DNA of 64,000 nucleotides from Fragilariopsis cylindrus CCMP1102 (GCA_900095095.1 FMBT01000392.1:91313-155312); one strand, 5' to 3'. Counted from the first letter of the stretch, positions 1 to 11,674 are shown. Notes: a model not told the origin generated them from the sequence alone. Numbers and translations are program-made.

Positions 1-1215
1 AAAAGAGCACAACTGCTAATTTATATAACTGAACAAGTACGTCGCACAGTATGCATAAATTATTAGTTATTACCTTCTGTGTGTATTCATACGATGCATC
101 TATTACATCGGGGATCTTTTCTGTAACTTTTCGTGCTATATCCTCCTTCATTTGTAAGAATTTTTCTGAACCCATAGCAGCAACAGCTAACGGTTCAATT
201 TCTACCACGAGCTTCTCTGTGAAGACCAACGTATGCGCTCGAAGCATAGCTCTGAAATTTTTGCTTTTGCTCCCTTTAAATATTGCAGTCCAAATAGCTT
301 GATGTGTAATATTTCTGTACAGACAACTCGAGCAAAAATCCCCGATACTTCCTTTTGACGTCTTAGAAAAATTCCATGGAATGTTATACCGCAAATTTTC
401 CTGGGTCGAATAGGGCTGAAAATAACTTTAAGAGCTACCCAATTTGTCGCACAGCCGACAACGAAACCGAAAACAGGCATTACCCAATTCGCAGGGTAGA
501 ACATATAAACAACCATATGGAAAATACCAAATATTGTTCCAAAGTAAAACCCGCTCTGTCTGATGAAGTTAAATTCCTTATTTCCACATTCTTGGAATAT
601 CTTAACCATCAGATGTTTATTTTGCACGCAGGCATTAACACACATTTCTTTAATATCTACAACGTCGTGAATATGATCTTGCATATCTTTCATAAAGGAG
701 GCCATGAACACACCACTCTCGTTGTCAGCAGTAACAACAATGTCATCCTTAACAGCTTGTGGAATATTCGACCATGTCCGTGGCATTGTCTCCATAGCCA
801 CCTCGTTGATAACTTTATCCATTAGTAATAAAATAGCATCATCCATAACTTCTGCGAATTGTACCGGATCTACCTGGCTGAAAATAACTTGTATATCTAA
901 CAACTTCGTTGTTATTAAATCGAATGATATGTATGCCATCTTTCTAGCTTTCGTAGGGATTATCCCTTGCCAACCAAATAGAAACCATGGTTGATTCGTG
1001 ACCCGAAAGAGCATACAACCCAAAGGTTCGATTGGCCAGAATGTCAACTGAAGTGCTAAAACGTTGGTAATGTAACCTGTAAATCCATCGATCCATGGGA
1101 TCAAAAAATATGTCCACCACGGCGATTCAAGAACCATCGTATTTGTATCAAAATGTAACAGGAAAATTGTCGCTACGCTGATGGAGTCGGAAGCAAATAT
1201 TGTACACAGTATCAC
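1..1215 (-). CDS. DUF445-family membrane protein, 3'-incomplete and frameshifted
   Basis: The N-terminal half reads WWTYFLIPWIDGFTGYITNV, then a QGIIPTKARKMA motif. A second hydrophobic block (WVMPVFGFVVGCATNWVALK) follows. This two-copy arrangement is typical of DUF445 (YheB-like) membrane proteins, whose molecular role is unknown. The main frame stops at 202-204. From about position 300 down to 74, however, a different frame carries the obvious family continuation (AIWTAIFKG... EKLVVEIEPLAVAAMGSEKF...). One missing base near 297-302 explains this. After the codon ending at 74 there is a GT (73-72) that may be a splice donor, so the gene probably continues beyond the left edge. The start used is the ATG at 1215; the conserved part begins about 27 residues in, and a further upstream exon is possible. 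Either a real frameshift or a consensus error is present. Confidence 0.6.
297..302 (-). other. frameshift site in the DUF445 gene
   Basis: On the minus strand the codons for T-E-I-L-H-I-K are followed by out-of-family residues and a stop 33 codons later. Shifting by one base at the 'aagct' here restores family-like sequence (I-W-T-A-I-F-K-G) that stays open for about 75 codons. A single lost base (aaggct to aagct) would account for it. Confidence 0.6.
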
Positions 1216-2126
1216 TTCTCACCATGGTTGGTGGCACTGACACTGTTGTTGAATTGTTCGCATCCGAGCAATATCAAATTGAAAATAGAATTCAAATAAT
1301 CTAGCAGACATACGGGAAATTACAATATTTCATTCTATTTTTTAATATTTCGAATTGTTGTGTAAATGTTGTGTTTGATCGTAAGTAAAATATATCACTA
1401 ATACTAACCAGTAAAAGTCTATCCACACATATTCATTTGGTGATCAAGCCCCCAATTCTTTGTAACATTCAATCTGTAAAAATGTGTTACTTCTTGTCAT
1501 GTGTTACTTCTTGTCATGTGTTGCCTGTGACACTATGTAAGCAATAATACCCCACCAGGCAAGGAATGGCTTTAAATTAACAACGTGGATGGATGGATGA
1601 TGTGTTTATTGATAGATGATAATGTGTGGATATATATATGTATATATTTATATATATATTTGTCCAACGCAGAATCCAAATATGATCATGGTTTTTACGT
1701 TGTGATTGAGCAAAAAAATCTACACTACTATGAACTACTATTACGGTACAAATTTTCACTCTCATCACCCTGTTAACCAGCATCAGCACTGCTCTACCCA
1801 GAATAAATATCCTGGAAATGTAAAAGGACTTACAACAGTTATATATACAAATTTTTATCATATCAATCTACATCAAACGTACAGTAGATCCTTGGTGTAA
1901 GATTTAAAGAAACTTCTCTCGAAATTGGAAATTTTTTCTCAAAAAGCAGGAGCAAATTGTGGAGAAATTAAACTATGTCTAGAGTACCATTCCAATCCTC
2001 TACAAGGTCTTCTATAAAAATATTCTAAGAAAAGTACTATATGTATCGTCTATCACCCAAAAGACAGGCTTTCTCTCCGCAGCAAATTGAAAATCGTACA
2101 ATGCAATAAGATTATATGATCTAATC
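1216..2126. other. intergenic region with AT microsatellite and a short tandem repeat
   Basis: No convincing gene is seen. It holds a (TA)-rich microsatellite around 1630-1662. It also holds a 17-bp tandem duplication (gtgttacttcttgtcat, twice) at about 1484-1517. Small open frames overlap these repeats on both strands and have no coding character. Confidence 0.6.
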
Positions 2127-2205
2127 TTAAGGAATATCCCCATACGCAAGAAGCTGTATCTTTTCTTTCACAGGAATCTCTTTCTCCTTGTTCGTTGTTG
2201 CTGTT

Positions 2206-2238
<33 letters not shown>

Positions 2239-2813
2239 ATTATCCCGTTATCATTATCACGATCCCATAATGATGGTCGATCATATCTTCTTCGTTTCGT
2301 AAATTTAATCGGCCTTTGTTTGATCCGTACTTGATCTATTGAAACCATCCAATTTTGACCAAATTTATTGTAGTGTTTGCATCGACCTTTTAATAAGGCA
2401 CGAGGAGGAGCCACCGCCAGCAAGTCTTGTTGTTGTTGATCGGCTTCGGCTTCGCATCCGGCGGAACTACTACTCCCTATTATTCGACTACTTTCTGCAA
2501 CTGCATCTCCAAATGATTTTACTATTTTATCCATACTATGAGCATCCATACGGACATGAATTTTCTTGTCATCTTTCTTCTTCTGAAAAGATGTTGTGGT
2601 CTGCTGCTGATCATCATCATCGTCGTCATCATCATCATCGTCGTCGTTATCGTCTCCTGGTGGTTGAATCGATTGGTCCTTCTCATCTTCCCGACTTAAA
2701 TAGTATAATGCATCCTGTAGGCTTCTTCCAATTACTGTGCCCGAAAGAACTGCCGACGCGAATTCTCTGGCAGCTAGATGATTGCTATTATTTCCCGACG
2801 ACGCGGACGACAT
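2127..2813 (-). CDS. small disordered protein with a conserved-looking basic C-terminal motif
   Basis: 228 residues, one exon, product not recognised. Residues ~1-50 are ordered-looking (AREFASAVLSGTVIGRSLQDALYYL). They are followed by a poly-Asp run at ~55-68 and a Gln/Thr stretch. A compact basic block at ~140-185 (GRCKHYNKFGQNWMVSID, then Q/R/K-rich, ending RPSLWD) looks like a small folded motif. The tail is a Thr/Ala run and a short KEKIQLLAYGDIP end. The Asp and Thr runs are encoded by GTC/GTT/TTG-type microsatellites (2200-2250, 2608-2650). The start ATG at 2813 is the first in frame. Function unknown; nuclear or cytosolic by absence of a signal peptide. Confidence 0.6.
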
Positions 2814-3431
2814 TTCTCTCGTACAGTAGTGAGTTAGTTGGTAGTTAGTAGAGTATTATTTACCGGATATAGTATGTTTGAACAATTTGACTTGACTCGT
2901 CTTTACTAGTACTGATATTGCGGATCCTATTGCTGAACTGTGTTATCATTACTACTATAGTAGCTACGGAACGCAAAGCTTACGGAGAGTACTGTACTAT
3001 GCATTTTTAATTTTGTGCTTGTTGAGTTCTTTCATGGTCGTTAATTTTCAATTTACATATTTAGTTGATAGCAGGGGTAATAATATATTATTACCCCTGG
3101 TTGATAGCCTCTTTGTATGGTCTCATTTTACGCGCGTGCATTCCTCGTCACAATCTCATCGATATCGTGCGTCAATCTTATGCGGTTCTTCATCTACTAC
3201 TCAGTACTTCATCTCTACGGTATTCAGGATTACATCACTACTTCATATTTATAATCATTCTTTAAATGTAGTACGAGCACAATCAATGCATATGTAATGC
3301 TATTTGTCATGCTGTTGCCACTGATCTACCGTACGTAGTCACCAATCGCAATAAAGTCGCTTAGTTTACTATATAATCGAAGAGGTTCTCAGACTGTGCT
3401 AGTGTTGTACCTTTCAGGAAGAGAAGACGCA
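2814..3431. other. intergenic region between divergent genes
   Basis: This stretch separates a minus-strand gene ending upstream at 2813 from a plus-strand gene starting at 3432, so it probably holds both promoters. A short inverted sequence (aggggtaataatatattattacccct, 3075-3100) can form a perfect hairpin. No gene is seen. Confidence 0.5.
3075..3100. repeat. perfect 26-bp palindrome
   Basis: aggggtaataata followed directly by its reverse complement, in the shared promoter interval of two divergent genes. It could be a protein-binding site, a hairpin-forming element or chance in AT-rich DNA. Confidence 0.55.
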
Positions 3432-4151
3432 ATGACATTATTATTATTCGCACGTGCAATTTCGACTTGGTCTACTATTTTCGTCGTGATTATCTTTTTT
3501 GGTCTACATATTATTGACTGCTCGAGTTTTGTCTTATTGCGACATACAACAAATTATGTTCATGTTGCACAAAGAAATTTTGGCGCTTCCGATCAACAAG
3601 TTGGTATGAGGATAAAAAATAAAAATAAAAATAATAATAATAAATCCGACAAAACTAGTACAGTCGCTCTTACTGCGTCTTTTTCGGATAATATCGAGGC
3701 AACCGCTAATCAGATATATCATAATTATGGCATCGATTCGACGACTTATATACTATCATCTACTAAGGAGGATTCCAGTAGTTTTGGTTTTGGGTTTGGT
3801 ACTTTTGGGATTATTCTATCTACTGCTGCAGTGGGAGCATTTATTTTTGCAAATATCGTTTATACACCTGAAATCGTGAAGGGAGCACAACAACTTAGAC
3901 AATCTAATAGAGAAATTGAGATACGAAAACTACTAGCAGCGGTGCATATTCATTGTCAGGAAGATGGGAATGAATTAGGAGAATTAAGATTACCTATGGA
4001 AACTGCATTAGGAACTACTCTAGAAGAGTATATCACGGCAGTGGAATCAGAGTCGAACTTGAACTTATCGACGGAAGAGAGCACAGATCGACGAGCATTT
4101 ACCATAGCTGATCAAGATTTGGTTAATATATTGAAGAAGAATAAACTATGA
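3432..4151 (+). CDS. signal-peptide protein with one internal membrane segment
   Basis: About 239 residues from the preferred ATG at 3432; an upstream start would add 12 residues and bury the signal peptide. The N terminus (MTLLLFARAISTWSTIFVVIIFFGL) is a strong signal peptide or anchor. A Lys/Asn-rich low-complexity stretch follows. A Gly/Phe-rich lead-in then runs into a membrane span (FGIILSTAAVGAFIFANIVY, residues ~135-155). The last ~95 residues are soluble and helical (QQLRQSNREIEIRKLLAAVH...). The arrangement suits a plastid or secretory-pathway membrane protein, but no family was recognised and a plastid location is inference. Confidence 0.6.
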   Translation: MTLLLFARAISTWSTIFVVIIFFGLHIIDCSSFVLLRHTTNYVHVAQRNFGASDQQVGMRIKNKNKNNNNKSDKTSTVALTASFSDNIEATANQIYHNYGIDSTTYILSSTKEDSSSFGFGFGTFGIILSTAAVGAFIFANIVYTPEIVKGAQQLRQSNREIEIRKLLAAVHIHCQEDGNELGELRLPMETALGTTLEEYITAVESESNLNLSTEESTDRRAFTIADQDLVNILKKNKL

Positions 4152-4553
4152 TTGAATTGCTATTGTATAGGTTGGATTGCAATTGTATAGATTGTACATA
4201 ATATCAAATTAGATAAATGCAAAAATTCAAGAACTAGATATGCCTTTTCTGCTACCTACTTCTATTGTTTGAAATCTCAGCACTATATACTATAACTTCA
4301 AGATTGTTGGATGACTATCTACAAGTAGTACCTATCCCCATTATTATTACTTGTTGAAACTTCCATGACAATATAATATAGCTCAAATAGTCTTCTAATA
4401 TTTTTTCATTTCTTTCTATATAGAATGATAGTTAAATTTTACTTTGATAATCGATCTTCATTCATTTTATCTAATAATCTACTAATCTAATCAGTAATAG
4501 TTTATAGCTCTTTTCTAGCTGCTGCTTAAGGTTCTATATTTTAAAACATTCTA
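4152..4553. other. intergenic region between convergent genes
   Basis: AT-rich 3' flanks of two convergent genes. No gene, RNA or repeat was recognised. Confidence 0.5.
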
Positions 4554-7500
4554 TCATGCCGTTGTATTACTTACTCCTTGGGATTCCTGTTTTTGGACCT
4601 CGGCTTGGTCAGTAAAAGTTTTACGTGTTTCATCATTACATTCCCTCCACATCTGCGCTAAAACCTTTGTCGTTTCGGGTAGGTTCATTTTTTCGCCGTT
4701 TTCGTCCAATACCTGACTTCGATGCGAGGCACAGAAAAGCATATATGCAGAAGGAGGGCGCTTTTTCTCGATGTTTCCCTCTGCTTTTGGTGAAGACTTC
4801 TTTTTTGGTTTTGGTAAAGGCTTTTTTCTATTTAGATTTGACGTTATCGTCGAAGAAGATCCCTTCGCCTCACCCTTCTCCCTCGTATATCGTAATTTGT
4901 CTTCTGCTGACATAGTTTCGTATTCGCTCTTGGTGGCAGCATCAAGATTTTTCCAGCGTCTGCCGAGCTCCTTCGATATTTCCCCCAAGCTATTATGATC
5001 CTTTGACACTTCAGCTCGATTTGAGCCGCAAAAGTATATGTACGCTGAACGTGGTCGTTTTGGAAGTGTTGTCGACGAGCCCTTCACAACTGTCTTGCCT
5101 CTCTTCGACTGACGCATATCCTTGGTCTCTTCCTCCCATTTTCCTTTTTCCATGTCATATGCTGATTTCAGAGTCGCTGCCATTTCGATATAGGGCTGTT
5201 TGTCGTCGTCAGTGATTTCACTCCACAAGCGAGATAATTCTTTGGAAACTTCACCGAGAGAAGAAAATTTGGTTGCTGCTTCTGGACGTTTTTCAGCACA
5301 AAATATAAGATAAGAAGACTTGGGTCTCTTGGGTGCTGGTGGAAGGTCAGAGTCAGGCGTTTTCTTATTTCTACTGCTCTTTCCAGGTTTCGTTGCCGCT
5401 TTTTCTTGGATGAGTGACCATGCTTCCTCGAGTGGAAGCTCTGATGGGTCCACTAAATAATCACTGGGCAATTTAGCGTTAATTTTTTTCCAATTGATGT
5501 ATTCGCCGAACCTTCCTTGCTTAACACTTATCATGCTTCCATCCATTTCTCCAATTTCCGCGAGAACACCAGCGGAAAATTTTGATCCCTGATTTACTAT
5601 CGTATCAGTCACTAATTCTTTTGCTTTGTCTGCGTCGATTGTTAATATATCACCATCCTTTGGCTTCAACGATATAAACGTAGCGTTGTACTTCAGGTAC
5701 GGTCCATACGGTCCAAGGTTTGCCTCGATAGGCAAGTCATCCATCAGACAAACTGTCCTAGGAAGGCCGACATACTGAATAGCTTCTTCTAGAGTGGGTC
5801 CGATCATATCAGCTAAGGGTTCATCTTTTTGGTTTTGATCCAAAGATTCCATTTCAGATTTCTTGAAGCTTCTAAGCTCACGGGGAAGAGTATGTGTACT
5901 GGTTCCGTCCTCACCATCGTCTCCCCACTGAAGATATCCGCCATATGGTCCTACTTTCAGGCGAATGCTTCTACCATCTTCCGGATGCTGACCAAGGTTT
6001 AAACCACCCTGCTCTTTCGTCTTCAATAAAGCATTCAAAGTACTATGTGTAATGGTTGAGATGTCAGAGGCCATCCCGGGCGGTAGACTTGCTGTGATTG
6101 ATTTTTCCTTTTCGTTATCATTTTCCGTGGTAGAAGTCTTCTTTATATAAGGACCCCATGGGCCAATAAAAAGGCCAATTTCATCAACATTGTCTATAGA
6201 ATTCGAAGCAAGAGCAGGCAAATTTGCTCGTCGTGCGACATCTGCATCAACAAACTGGTCGATGTGATTAATTTTGGCAGCAAGTCCTTCTTCTCCTTGA
6301 TAAAACTCGTTGAGATATGACAGACGTTCACTTTTGCCGATTTCTTTCTCAGAGTTTGCAATCTTGTCGAGTCTTTCTTCCATTTTTGCTGTAAAAGTGG
6401 GGTCGACATACATCTCGCAATGCTGTTCCAATAACGACGTCACAACGAATGCTGTGAGCGATGGAACAAGGGGCCCTCGTGCATTATTAGACCCAGTGAA
6501 ATCTTCTCCTCCCGCAGCTCTCTGTGCGATTATTGCAGGTCCCGAGACTTCCTTTGGTCCTCCTCTACGATTGGAGTCGCTAGTGACGGGAGAACCAATG
6601 TATGCTCGATCTCTAAGAATTTGTACAGTGCCAGCATATGTGCTAGGACGACCAACTCCAAGCTTTTCTAACTCTTGAACAAATGAAGCCTCCGTATATC
6701 TAGCTGGTGGTTGTGTCATGTGGACCAGCCCTTCAACGTCATCACAATGAAGATTTTGACCTTCCTCAAAACAGGGCAAGATTGTTGATTTTGAGTCGAC
6801 CTGACGAGGATAAGCAATCGTATAACCCGGATCAACGACTACACTTCCACTCGTACGAAACAAAACTTCAGTGTTGTCTTCATCTTCATAGTCACTTTCA
6901 CCCGAAATAATAATAGATGTCTGACTAGAAATTTGAGGTGTCATGTGAGATGCAACCGTTCGTTGATAGATTAATTTATAAACTTCAGTTGCCGCTTTAT
7001 CAAAACTAGGTGGCAAGTCGTCCGGTTTTAGAAATCGTCCATCTTCCTGAACTGCTGGTCGAATAGCTTCGTGTGCTGCTTGTGGTTCAGGCTTTTGGTC
7101 CTGAGATGATTTTTTCTTTTTTTCTCCACGAATTTCCATCGAAGAAACATACTTTCCACGACCACCAAATTCCTTTGTAATTTCCGTTTCAATGGCATGT
7201 TGAGCGTCTTGTGACAGATGGGTGGAATCTGTTCGCATGTAACTGATGAAACCTTTCTCGTATAGTTGCTGAGCTATTCGCATACTTCCACTCACTGATA
7301 ATCCCAACCGTCGATTTGCTTCTTGTTGGAAACTAGACGTAATGAATGGTGGTGATGGCTTTTGTTTGCGCTGACTAGAAGTGACTTTTTGAATAGTCCA
7401 CACCCAATTTTGTGTGTGTGTGTGAATAAGATTAATAAGTTCTGCAGCTGATTTTTCTTTCAAGTGTATCTTATCTTGTGATGCAGATGTGAGGTCATCG

Positions 7501-9064
7501 GTCTGTTTGGGATTGAAATCTGCCGTACCCGATGCTAACGTTTGCCCATTAATAGAAATCAATTGTGTTTCTAGTAACCGATCGATATCTTCCTTGTTGT
7601 TGTTATTGTTGACTACTGTCGCACTAAAATTACCTTTGACGCTCCAATATTCAGTTTCTTGAAATGTCAAACGCTCTCGTTCTCGTCGGACGGTCATTGC
7701 CATACCCACTGACTGAACTCTTCCAGCCGACAACCCTGGAGCCTGGATCAAGTTAATGTAGATGAAAAATTCCAAATGAAATTAGTGACGAATTTACTCG
7801 GCATTTTATAGATTCATGTTCTTCGGTGTTTCAAATAAGAAATAAAAAAGGATAAAAATCAGTTTCACTTTTAACTTACAATTTTTTTCCACAAGATAGG
7901 AGAGACAGTAAAACCGGCCAACCGGTCCAGTACACGTCGAGTCTCCTGTGCCTGGACAAGATTATCACGGAGGGACGTCTCTGGATGTTCAATCGCATCG
8001 ACAATTGCTTTTCGAGTGATTTCGGTAAACCGGACTCGGAGTGGAGCTTCTTTCGTAGTATTTTTGGTGGTGGTGGTTCTGGTTATGGTGTTGATGTCAT
8101 TACCGTCTCCTTCTAATAGCTGCAGCAAATGCCATGCCATAGCCTCTCCCTCACGATCATCATCAGTGGCTAAGACTAGCTGTTGAGCCGATGCACTTAA
8201 TTCTTGAAGTTCTCGTGTCAAATTTTCTTTCCCTTCAATAATTGTATACGATGGTTGATAATCATTATCAAGATCGATTCCTGCAATAAGTTGATCCTTG
8301 GAGGTTTTACCTTTGGGGATATTTCGTATATGTCCCATGGAAGATGTAATCACAAAATCATAATTCAACTCATTTTCTTGGACGTATTGTTGTAAAATTT
8401 TGGATATAGTAAGACATTTCGAAGGCGATTCGACAATGACTAATTTGAACGGACGTTTTTGTTGTTGTGTTGACATGTCTTTTTTCTTTGGGAATGGGAA
8501 TACGAATCCTGGTGGTCCATGGACTACTAGTGAGTAATTTTTGCTGAAACTCTTCTTGGATCGTCTACTAACGCTAGTTGCAGTTGCAGTTGCTGCTGCT
8601 GCTGCCAAAGAAGTAGTAGATTGTGTATATGATTGTTGTTGCTGTTGTTGTATCGAATGAGGATGATTATTTATCGAGAACGATCGATGATGATGATGAT
8701 GATGATGCTGTTGTCGACTAATTCTTATAGAAGATGAGCGTGTATTTGCTATTGGTATTGATATGGCTGTTAGTTGATGCTTGCTACTGTGGGAAATCGA
8801 AATCATACTCGTATGACGGTGATGATTCCTCGTCTTCATCCTCGACGAAAGAAAAGCATTTGAAAATAATACATTTCGTCTCATCATCGATGACATAGAC
8901 ATTAATGTCACCGTGATCATAATCAGGAAGCATCGAAAAATAGATCGACGTATCTTTGTTGTTGTTGTCGTTATCGTTGTCCTTATCGTTGTCGTTGTCG
9001 TTGAAGGTGATTGTAGTCGTTTCTTGCAGTTTGGATTTGAAAAATTTCGTCTGGATTGCCACAT
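4554..9064 (-). CDS. type IA DNA topoisomerase with three C-terminal HMG boxes (two exons)
   Basis: Exon 1 is 9064-7880 and exon 2 is 7742-4554; the 137-bp intron (GTAAGT...CAG) closes the frame exactly, giving about 1457 residues. Residues ~1-190 are low complexity, with a hydrophobic stretch and an SNAFLSS motif that suggest organelle targeting. A TOPRIM domain follows (VIVESPSK; catalytic DDDREGEAMAW). The central domain has GLSAGRVQSV, and the nucleophile tyrosine lies in the FISYMRTDS motif (~residue 559). Several 'GPYGPYLK'-type glycine repeats come next. The tail carries three HMG boxes starting near residues 1203, 1286 and 1388 (KRPKSSYLIFC, KRPRSAYIYFC, KRPPSAYMLFC). Type IA enzymes relax negative supercoils by single-strand passage; the bacterial-type form usually serves organelles. 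HMG boxes bend or package DNA, as in mtDNA nucleoids, so an organellar nucleoid enzyme is a reasonable inference. Confidence 0.9.
7743..7879 (-). other. intron of the topoisomerase gene
   Basis: 137 bp with donor GTAAGT after the codon of ...LWKKI and acceptor ...TGATCCAG before APGLSAGRVQSV. Removal joins the conserved topoisomerase core exactly in phase 0. Confidence 0.85.
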
Positions 9065-9663
9065 TTTTCAGTTTAAAAAAATCTGCTATACAATATATAT
9101 AAGTTTGATTTCTGGTTAATCTTCACTATAGCAACTTAGGATTGAATGATGGAGCTACTGATCCGTCGAATTTGAAATGTCGACGAAATTATTCTCTTAA
9201 GTAAGAAAGAAGAATTATTTAATTAAAAAATGAAGAGAAATGAAATTTTGTGTTGATTTTCAGGATATGAGCTTAAGTTCAAACGTGCGCTTTCCTTCGA
9301 TCCTGAAATTATTACTGTCTTGATCGTCTTTTCTCTCTTTTAACTTTCTTTTTCTGCCTCATCAATTCATTCATTTTTTATTTGCCATTCCGAACGACAC
9401 ACATCGTATTATTACCGCCGTACAGTAGTAGTGTCAGCCAACAACAATGATTATAAAGTCACGACAAGAGTCTCCTATTAGCCCACTAATAGATAACAGC
9501 AACCGAAATCTTCTTATCTCTTGCGGAGTGAATTAATTCCAGACGATATTTGTAAAGGAAATATCTAGGTTTCGACGAACTGTAGGAGTAGTAGTAGTAG
9601 TAGTACTTGTATTTGTCTTAAACAAAAAAATATCAGTTTGTAATCAAGCGGTGTCAAGATCGA
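9065..9663. other. intergenic region between divergent genes
   Basis: Lies between the 5' end of the minus-strand topoisomerase gene and the plus-strand E2 gene, so it should contain both promoters. A (GTA)n microsatellite sits at about 9583-9606. No gene is seen. Confidence 0.5.
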
Positions 9664-11194
9664 ATGAATCAAGCGCTAAGAATAGTATTATTATTATTGA
9701 GAATAGTTGCGTTGATCACGATTATTATTTCGACTACTACTACTACCTCTGTCGTCGATGCGATATCGAAGAATTCTTCACCACACAGCATACCACCACC
9801 AACATCAGTACAGTCTGAAAATAATATCTCTGCAGCAGCAAATACAATTAAGAAAAGAGACAACACAACCAGCAATGACGACGACAATATAATAATTGAA
9901 ATAACATAAAAGGGGAATTGCAATTACAATCAAAATCAAAAATAATAAAAAGTAGTAGGCCCAAAATATCAAAATCTACTTATAATAGACGTACAAGTAG
10001 TATAATACGGTCCTCTTCCTCGACGACGAAAACGACGACGACGAGTACGTCAACATTACTTAACGTTGGGGCAGTATCATCTCAATCATCTTCCACGTCG
10101 CTTCGAAGAATAAAAAAGGAATATAAGGATGCAGTGAATATGGGAATAGCCTACGATTGGGTGAACCAACGTCGTATTGTGAGTAAAAAAAATAGGAAAA
10201 CGATGGAGGAAGAGTCTTCTTCGGATGTTTCTACTAGTCCTACTACTACTACTACTACTTATAATAATAATAACAATAATACAATTGCTCCAGATCCTGT
10301 ATCGACACTACTAGGATGATGATCAACAGATACTTTGTCTTGGTCCCCTCACAAGTAACTTACGTCATTGGCACTTTTCCTTTCGTGGAGCTGGAGGAAA
10401 AGGTGGAATGTACAACAATGGTATATATCATGGATTGATCAAATTAAGTAAGGATTATCCGATGTCACCGCCAGAGTAAGTTTTTCTTTTTTTATTTGCT
10501 ATGCTATTTTTCAAACAATCTCTTTTTAATGCTCAGGTGGAAGATTTACCTGTGGGTACGTGTTACATACTATTGTACTCAAGTGATGTGTGTTTCTTCT
10601 ATTTTTCGTTCTCTCGAAAGTATACAAGTTTGGACTCCTTCGGGTCGTTTTAAACCTGGAAGGGATATATGCTTGAGTGCCAGCGCTTACCATCCGGAGG
10701 CATGGACACCACGTTGGTCCATCTTTGGTATGGTCCACGCCCTGCGATTGCATATGCTTAGCGCTCCCAACGAAATAGGAGCAATGACAAGTACGACAGC
10801 CGAGACGTTAGAATTCGCTCGTTTAAGTTTGACCTGGAAGAAGACCTGGGTGGATGGTACTGGATCAAAAAAAAAGTATATTACTGCTGATCATCGATTG
10901 TTGCTGTCGCAGGGTGTATTAAGTTTGGAAAGTGATAACGATGATGATGATGTAGAAAAGATCGTACTAGAACAAGAAGACAATACACCATTACCAACTG
11001 AGGACAATTTGAAAGGGTTGGTTATGGAAAAAGAAGGAGACGATATATTTAGCATCGATGATGTAGACAGCCTCGACAACAATGAAAGCAACAACAACAG
11101 TATCAGGACCAAGTTATTTACTACGTTATCATCGCTATTACAAATTGTATGCCTCTTTTTAGTGACTCGTATATTACTCTCGCTTTTCTCATAA
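9664..11194 (+). CDS. UBC6/UBE2J-like membrane-anchored ubiquitin-conjugating enzyme
   Basis: Secure exons end at 10178, then 10315-10475 and 10621-11194. Introns 10179-10314 (GTGAGT...CTAG) and 10476-10620 (GTAAGT...AAAG) close the frame and rebuild a UBC6-type fold: RRIKKEYKDAV... LGPLTSNLRHWHFSFRG... YHG...YPMSPPDIQVWTPSGRFKPG, then the active-site cysteine in DICLSASAYHPEAWTPRWS. The C terminus ends in a membrane anchor (LLQIVCLFLVTRILLSLFS), as in ER-associated-degradation E2s. Unusually, the 5' part at 9664 encodes a clear signal peptide (MNQALRIVLLLLRIVALITII) and a Ser/Thr/Lys-rich leader. A further intron or shift somewhere in ~9800-9960 must link this to the E2 frame, and I could not place it. 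If linked, the protein would be secretory or plastid-complex targeted. The first secure codon region is ~9960. Confidence 0.75.
10179..10314 (+). other. intron encoding a poly-Thr/poly-Asn open frame (E2 gene)
   Basis: The intron starts GTGAGT, ends CTACTAG and is 136 bp. It stays open in the upstream frame almost to its end, reading Thr then Asn runs, so it could be mistaken for exon. Removing it joins ...YDWVNQRRI to DDDQQILCLGP in frame; keeping it leads to an immediate stop (TGATGA). Confidence 0.7.
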
Positions 11195-11197
11195 CAT

Positions 11198-11674
11198 AAC
11201 ATAACCAAAACTAAATCATAAAATAGAGCACGAAACTAATACGGGATATAAAATAAATAGACTCTACTACTACTTCAAGTAATATATTATATACAATACA
11301 ACTTTGAGTCATAGAACTTCAAAGTATTCTCATCATACAACATCAAGTCAAAGCATACATGCATAAATCAGCCATTGCCAAACTACCTTGTGGGAGAAAA
11401 ATCCACTGTTGTTGGGATTGGTTTTAGCCAATATATGATTGTTACTGCATGCGTAGTTACTTAGTAGGAAGTTGAACAGGAGCGTCCGGTGATTTCGAGA
11501 TTACCTCTAATTTTGTTCGCGAAGCGCGACCAAAAATTAAAATAAATCACAAAATTCAACAATGATACTTGAAGTACAAATTCGACAATTAGGATAAAAA
11601 ATGCTTGTTACAATTTTGTATTTCCCATGTAAGCAAATCCGAAGAAAGTAGACAAATAATACAAGATTATTAGA
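11198..11674. other. intergenic region
   Basis: AT-rich spacer between two plus-strand genes. No gene, repeat or RNA was recognised. Confidence 0.5.

Noticed and set aside
10299-10314. A 16-bp 'intron' (GTATCG...CTAG) that would also restore the E2 frame
   Set aside because: Far too short for splicing; the 136-bp intron with a GTGAGT donor does the same job.
10537-10620. Possible extra mini-exon (EWKIYLW...) in the E2 gene
   Set aside because: An acceptor at 10536 exists, but using 10620 instead gives PPDIQVWTPSGRF, the exact E2 family sequence, and closes the frame; the alternative inserts ~28 non-conserved residues.
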